Source: CAZSNT01 sp964607765
Lineage (GTDB): Bacteria; Verrucomicrobiota; Lentisphaeria; Oligosphaerales; JABHEG01
Assembly: GCA_964607765.1 (NCBI GenBank)
Contig: CAZSNT010000017.1
Location: 26,972 to 90,971 of the forward strand
DNA: 64,000 nucleotides
Direction of reading: 5' to 3'
The first letter of the stretch is position 1, and each line of letters starts with the position of its first letter. Shown here one piece after another: positions 62,569 to 64,000 of this stretch. Both the position numbers and the translations under genes were made by a program. Below the pieces are notes generated by a model, which searched no databases, was not told the DNA's origin, and saw only the letters and a list, made by a program, of their open reading frames with translations.

Positions 62569-63708
62569 ATGAGAAAGCGGCACATCCACGACGCTGTCCA
62601 GGCCGACCTCGGAGACCGCATGGCTTTCGTGGGCGGTCCCCGGCAGGTCGGCAAGACAACACTGGCCCTGTCCTTTCTGGGCGAGGGCGCGGACGAATCG
62701 TCGCCGGCATACCTCAATTGGGACGCGCTTGAGGATCGCGAGCAAATCCTCGCTGCCCGCTTGCCGCCGGGTCAGCCGCGCGTCATCTTCGACGAGGTTC
62801 ACAAGTACGCGGAATGGCGCAATCTGGTCAAGGGCTTCTTCGACAAGCACCGCTCGTCGGTTTCCTTTATCGTTACCGGTTCGGCTCGGCTGGACTACTA
62901 CCGCAAGGGAGGAGATTCACTGCAGGGCCGGTATCACTACTATCGTCTGCATCCGTTTACGCTGGGGGAACTCGGCTTGGCGTCGGACGCCGCGCTGACA
63001 GAGCAGTTGCTGCGGTTCGGCGGCTTTCCGGAGCCCCTGCTGAAGGGGCAGGAACAGTTCCACCGACGTTGGCTTCGTGAGCAGTCTGCCCGCATCATCC
63101 ACGAGGATCTGCGTGATCTCGAGAACGTGCGGGAAGTGTCGCGTCTCGAGTTGCTGCTCCACCATCTGCCCAACTGCGTTAGAGGACCGCTGTCCGTGAA
63201 CAGTCTGCGTCAGCTGCTGCAGGTCTCGCACGAGAGTGTTGAACGTTGGCTGACGATTTTCGAGCGCCTCTACCTCTGCTACCGTATATCCCCCTTCGGC
63301 GCGCCGCGGATCAGAGCGGTCCGCAAAGAGAGGAAACTGTATTTCTGGGACTGGTCCCGGCTACGGGAGCCGGGGCCCCGATTCGAGAACATGGTCGCGT
63401 CTCACTTGCTCAAGTATTGCCACTTCATCGAGGACACCGAGGGATACGGGATGGAACTGCGTTTCATACGCGACACGGACAGGCGGGAAGTGGACTTTGT
63501 TGTTCTGCGCGACGGCACGCCGGAGTTCGCAGTCGAGTGCAAGAGCGGCGAGCGCCGTGCGTCTCCCGCCTGCCGGTATTTCCGCGAACGCACACCGATT
63601 CCGCGGTTCTACCAAGTGCACCTCGGCGATGCAGATCACGGAGACGCTGCCAGCGACACGCGTGTGCTGCCGTTCCGGACGTTCTGCAGTGAAATGGGAT
63701 TGCCCTGA
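62569..63708 (+). CDS. AAA ATPase with DUF4143 domain
   Basis: The 379-residue protein is of the AAA_14/DUF4143 type common in accessory DNA. Walker A is GGPRQVGKTTLAL near residue 22, Walker B is VIFDEVHKY and the sensor region is FIVTGSARLDYYRKGGDSL. YYRLHPFTLGEL follows. The C-terminal half has the DUF4143 nuclease-like segment EVDFVVLRDGTPEFAVECKSG, with the D-x(n)-E-x-K arrangement of PD-(D/E)XK folds. Its cellular role is unknown. It has its own promoter and sits alone after the giant protease gene, consistent with horizontal gain. Confidence 0.88.
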   Translation: MRKRHIHDAVQADLGDRMAFVGGPRQVGKTTLALSFLGEGADESSPAYLNWDALEDREQILAARLPPGQPRVIFDEVHKYAEWRNLVKGFFDKHRSSVSFIVTGSARLDYYRKGGDSLQGRYHYYRLHPFTLGELGLASDAALTEQLLRFGGFPEPLLKGQEQFHRRWLREQSARIIHEDLRDLENVREVSRLELLLHHLPNCVRGPLSVNSLRQLLQVSHESVERWLTIFERLYLCYRISPFGAPRIRAVRKERKLYFWDWSRLREPGPRFENMVASHLLKYCHFIEDTEGYGMELRFIRDTDRREVDFVVLRDGTPEFAVECKSGERRASPACRYFRERTPIPRFYQVHLGDADHGDAASDTRVLPFRTFCSEMGLP

Positions 63709-64000
63709 GGTCGGTAGACAGGAAGCCCCGGCGGCGCTGGGCGCGGAGCAGGTGGACTTGGGGGATTGGTAGGCCTGTTCTCCGGAACGCGGACCGCAGT
63801 CACCGACAGTGCGATCCAAGACACCGGTCAGTGCATACGCTCCAACGCCCGAAATCGCTCTTGGTTCCCGTCCCCGACTTCGCAGTCCCGACTTCACAAC
63901 CGACCAGGACAGGTAACCGGTCAGTTATGTGAGGCATCCGCGCGTCCCCTGTAGCCCGGCTCTCCTGAGCCGGGTCTGGCGTTTGGACATTTGGTTGACT
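63709..64000. other. Right-end non-coding region
   Basis: No gene is visible. At 63738-63770 a short stretch encodes GAEQVDLGDW and then a stop, resembling the GAGQVDLGD end of the protease gene. The end of the window holds the perfect hairpin CCCGGCTC-TCCT-GAGCCGGG. Confidence 0.6.
63955..63974. repeat. REP-like palindrome
   Basis: CCCGGCTC, loop TCCT, GAGCCGGG form an eight-pair perfect hairpin within GTAGCCCGGCTC...GAGCCGGGTCTGGCG. No T-run follows. It resembles dispersed intergenic palindromes but is single in this window. Confidence 0.6.

Overview
The window is about 64 kb of GC-rich DNA from a Gram-negative-type (diderm) bacterium. Diderm evidence is BamA, an LptF/LptG permease and TolB. 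Several traits point to the PVC group, most likely a Lentisphaerota/Kiritimatiellota-like lineage. These are large secreted glycosidase-like and subtilisin-like proteins with a DADGLVDAWE calcium-repeat segment, secreted coiled-coil/TPR proteins, an OleA-type thiolase, a signal peptidase with a long insertion, and seven-base repeat arrays between genes. The placement is an inference; no rRNA gene is present.

Layout. 1-2349: 5' part of tilS, a GT2 glycosyltransferase and a universal stress protein. 2315-11033: a minus-strand cluster (ketoacyl synthase, acyl carrier protein, methyltransferase-glycosyltransferase fusion, methyltransferase, PMT/TMTC-like membrane TPR protein, sodium:solute symporter) with an OleA/FabH-like thiolase facing away from it. 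11059-15800: a translation and RNA-processing operon (rpsP, khpA, trmD, rplS, rnhB, pcnB, D-Ala-D-Ala carboxypeptidase) without rimM. 16027-20887: a small acidic protein and a sugar cluster (KDPG-type aldolase, sugar nucleotidyltransferase, NahK-like kinase, ROK-like protein). 20918-25657: two related secreted coiled-coil/TPR proteins. 25935-30036: secA and glycerate kinase. 30099-45562: a long minus-strand series (prs, rplY, pth, rpsF, ssb, rpsR, rplI, dnaB, bamA, lptF/G, lepA, lepB, argG, panD, class I fumarase alpha subunit, Cys-rich protein). 45909-51797: an FHA-GAF-cyclase, then murC-like, tolB and a DUF4432 protein. 52281: a CAU-anticodon tRNA. 52677-63708: a GH2-like giant protein, a subtilisin-like giant protein and an AAA/DUF4143 ATPase.

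Most of the window is core housekeeping. The accessory interest lies in four places. The first is the ketoacyl synthase/ACP/OleA-like cluster with its fused methyltransferase-glycosyltransferase. The second is a family of seven-base tandem repeats, sometimes split by a small hairpin, found just 5' of several minus-strand start codons and in one case translated into protein ends. The third is a set of large inverted repeats near 51.9 kb and 57.6 kb and G-rich tracts near 45.7 kb. The fourth is the right end with two giant secreted proteins and an ATPase that has its own strong-looking promoter. Start sites were chosen by ribosome-binding sites, overlap with upstream genes and family N-termini; several differ from the longest possible reading frame.
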